Of a DNA stretch of 7,030 bases, positions 5,902 through 7,030 are shown one piece after another. Numbering within the stretch: the stretch's first letter is position 1; every line of letters starts with the position of its first letter. Below the pieces are notes generated by a model. The model made no database searches. It saw only the letters and a list, made by a program, of their open reading frames with translations, and was not told the DNA's origin. The stretch spans positions 1-7,030 of the forward strand of contig CAKZXL010000866.1 in assembly GCA_937883885.1 (NCBI GenBank), written 5' to 3'. The translations under genes were made by a program, and so were the position numbers. The stretch comes from an uncultured Aquincola sp. Lineage in GTDB: Bacteria > Pseudomonadota > Gammaproteobacteria > Burkholderiales > Burkholderiaceae.

Positions 5902-6582
5902 ATGCTCGAACTCGTGATCGGCAACAAGAACTACTCGTCCTGGTCGATGCGGCCGTGGGTGCTGCTCAAGCACTTCGGCATCCCCTTCACCGAGCGCAAG
6001 CTGCGCTTCGACTTCGAGCCCGGCTCGGCCTTTTACGCCGAGCTGGCGCGCTTCACCCCGGCCGGCCGGGTGCCGGTGCTGCTGGACGACGGCTTTGCGG
6101 TGTGGGACACGCTGGCCATCGTCGAATACGTGGCCGAGCGGTTTCCGCAGCACGCGGTGTGGCCGGCCGAGCGCCAGGCGCGCGCCCGGGCTCGCAGCCT
6201 GAGCGCGGAGATGCACTCCGGCTTCGGCGCGCTGCGCCAGCACCTGCCGCAGAACATCGAGGCGCGGCTGCCCGAGGTGGGCCAGCGCCTGCTGGCCGAG
6301 CAGCCCGCCATCCAGCGCGACCTCGACCGCATCATCGCGATGTGGACCGCCGCGCTGAAGGACAGCAGCGGCCCCTTTCTCTTCGGCCAGTTCTGCGCCG
6401 CCGACGCCTTCTACGCCCCGCTGGCCGGCCGCCTGATCACCTATGGCATCGCGCTGCCGCCCGAGCTGCAGGCCTATGTCGACCGGTTGTGGGCCTCACC
6501 CGGCGTGGCGGCCTGGGTGGCCGATGCGCTGGCGGAGAAGGACTTTCTGGACTTCGAAGAGCCTTACCGGCAGCACGCGTGA
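5902..6582 (+). CDS. Glutathione S-transferase family protein
   Basis: This 226-residue cytosolic protein has the two-domain GST fold: an N-terminal thioredoxin-like glutathione-binding domain (about 1-82) and an all-helical C-terminal domain (about 90-220). The start MLELVIGNKNYSSWSMRPWV is characteristic of a bacterial GST group with the catalytic serine in the YSSWS segment. The cis-proline loop RVPVL (56-60, Pro58) and VWDTLAIVEYVAERFP (67-82) follow; the usual Glu-Ser that contacts the gamma-glutamyl group is Asp69-Thr70 here. GPFLFGQFCAADAFYAP (157-173) is the conserved N-capping region of the C-terminal domain. I chose ATG at 5902, since GGAG precedes it at good spacing; an in-frame ATG at 5878 would add eight residues outside the conserved fold. 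It converges on trmB with 19 bp between stops. Substrate unknown. Confidence 0.92.
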   Translation: MLELVIGNKNYSSWSMRPWVLLKHFGIPFTERKLRFDFEPGSAFYAELARFTPAGRVPVLLDDGFAVWDTLAIVEYVAERFPQHAVWPAERQARARARSLSAEMHSGFGALRQHLPQNIEARLPEVGQRLLAEQPAIQRDLDRIIAMWTAALKDSSGPFLFGQFCAADAFYAPLAGRLITYGIALPPELQAYVDRLWASPGVAAWVADALAEKDFLDFEEPYRQHA

Positions 6583-6586
6583 ACGG

Positions 6587-6611
6587 GCGGCTGAACCTGG
6601 GTCACAGCCGC
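6587..6611. terminator. Shared hairpin between convergent GST gene and trmB
   Basis: GCGGCTG (6587-6593) and CAGCCGC (6605-6611) pair perfectly (7 bp) across 11 bases. The stem starts 4 bases after the GST stop and overlaps the last codons of trmB, whose stop complement is at 6602-6604 in the loop. Symmetry makes it usable by both transcripts, but there is no T run on either side. Confidence 0.4.
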
Positions 6612-7030
6612 GTGAACACCAGGTCCCACACCCCGTGGCCCAGGTTCAGGCCGCGCTGCTCGAACTTGGTCAGCGGGCGGTAGTCCGGCCGCGGGGCGTA
6701 GCCTTCGGCGGTGTTGCGCAGGCCGGGTTCGGCGCCCAGCACCTCCAGCATCTGCACCGCGTAGTCCTGCCAGTCGGTGGCGCAATGCAGATAGCCGCCG
6801 GGGGCGATGTGCTGGATGAGCTTGGCCACGAAGGCCGGCTGCAGCAGCCGGCGCTTGTGGTGCTTCTTCTTGTGCCAAGGGTCCGGGAAGAAGATGTGCA
6901 CCCCGGCCAGTGAAGCCGGCGGGATCATGTCGCGCAGCACTTCCACCGCGTCGTGCTGGATCAGCCGCAGATTGGTCAGGCCTTCTTCGCCGATGCGCTT
7001 GAGCAGCGCGCCCACGCCGGGCTCATGCAC
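6602..7030 (-). CDS. trmB: tRNA (guanine(46)-N7)-methyltransferase (partial, C-terminal part)
   Basis: TrmB methylates N7 of G46 in the variable loop of many tRNAs, using SAM. The 142 codons here, including the stop, give the C-terminal 141 residues; about the first 90-100 residues, including the main glycine-rich SAM loop, lie past the right edge. The signature [17 protein letters not shown] is unmistakable and carries the catalytic Asp of the PDPW motif. [14 protein letters not shown] and [12 protein letters not shown], the T-x-F-E-x-R-G motif used in tRNA and SAM binding, follow. The first visible codon, GTG, reads as an internal Val in the family's VHEPGVG segment, not as a start. The gene ends at TGA (6604-6602), 19 bp from the end of the convergent GST gene. 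Confidence 0.96.
   Translation of the reverse strand: MHEPGVGALLKRIGEEGLTNLRLIQHDAVEVLRDMIPPASLAGVHIFFPDPWHKKKHHKRRLLQPAFVAKLIQHIAPGGYLHCATDWQDYAVQMLEVLGAEPGLRNTAEGYAPRPDYRPLTKFEQRGLNLGHGVWDLVFTRL

Overview
The window is very GC-rich (roughly 70%), densely coded DNA. All identifiable genes look like ordinary chromosomal genes of a betaproteobacterium, most likely of the Burkholderiales. This rests on the UppP N-terminus ([17 protein letters not shown]), the tetR / pcm-like / tolC gene order, and a C-rich/G-rich repeat at 4743-4815 of a kind I remember from Burkholderiales genomes. The assignment is inference from recall; no search was run.

Left part, minus strand (1-4104). Read in the direction of transcription the genes are: a TetR-family regulator (4104-3439), a protein-L-isoaspartate methyltransferase-like protein (3392-2739), a TolC-family outer membrane channel (2541-1207), a small [2Fe-2S] subunit (1148-666) and the N-terminal part of a molybdopterin-binding large subunit (669-1, running off the left edge). 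The two hydroxylase genes overlap by ATGA and form one xanthine dehydrogenase/CO dehydrogenase-type enzyme. The tetR gene has a good sigma70-like promoter (TTGACC, 17 bp, TACATT), and a perfect inverted repeat sits at its predicted start site, which suggests autorepression. tolC is probably part of the same regulated unit, although a 197-bp gap with two strong hairpins separates it from pcm.

Middle, plus strand (4194-5800). A YceB-like DUF1439 lipoprotein is transcribed divergently from tetR. Its last 23 codons and its stop lie inside the palindromic repeat. Next is uppP (bacA), the undecaprenyl-diphosphate phosphatase that recycles the lipid carrier for peptidoglycan and other envelope glycans, with a GTG start and a good Shine-Dalgarno sequence.

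Right part. A glutathione S-transferase-like gene (5902-6582, plus) converges with trmB (7030-6602, minus, N-terminus off the right edge), the tRNA m7G46 methyltransferase. Only 19 bp separate the two stops, and a shared hairpin spans that junction.

Taken together the window holds mostly envelope functions (TolC, lipoprotein, UppP) plus redox, conjugation and tRNA housekeeping genes. I see no phage, transposase, CRISPR array, toxin-antitoxin or defence genes, and no convincing new multi-gene system. The items most worth a second look are the tetR promoter/operator, the pcm-like enzyme that lacks the usual active-site serine, the repeat that forms the lipoprotein's C-terminus, and several intergenic hairpins near ribosome binding sites.
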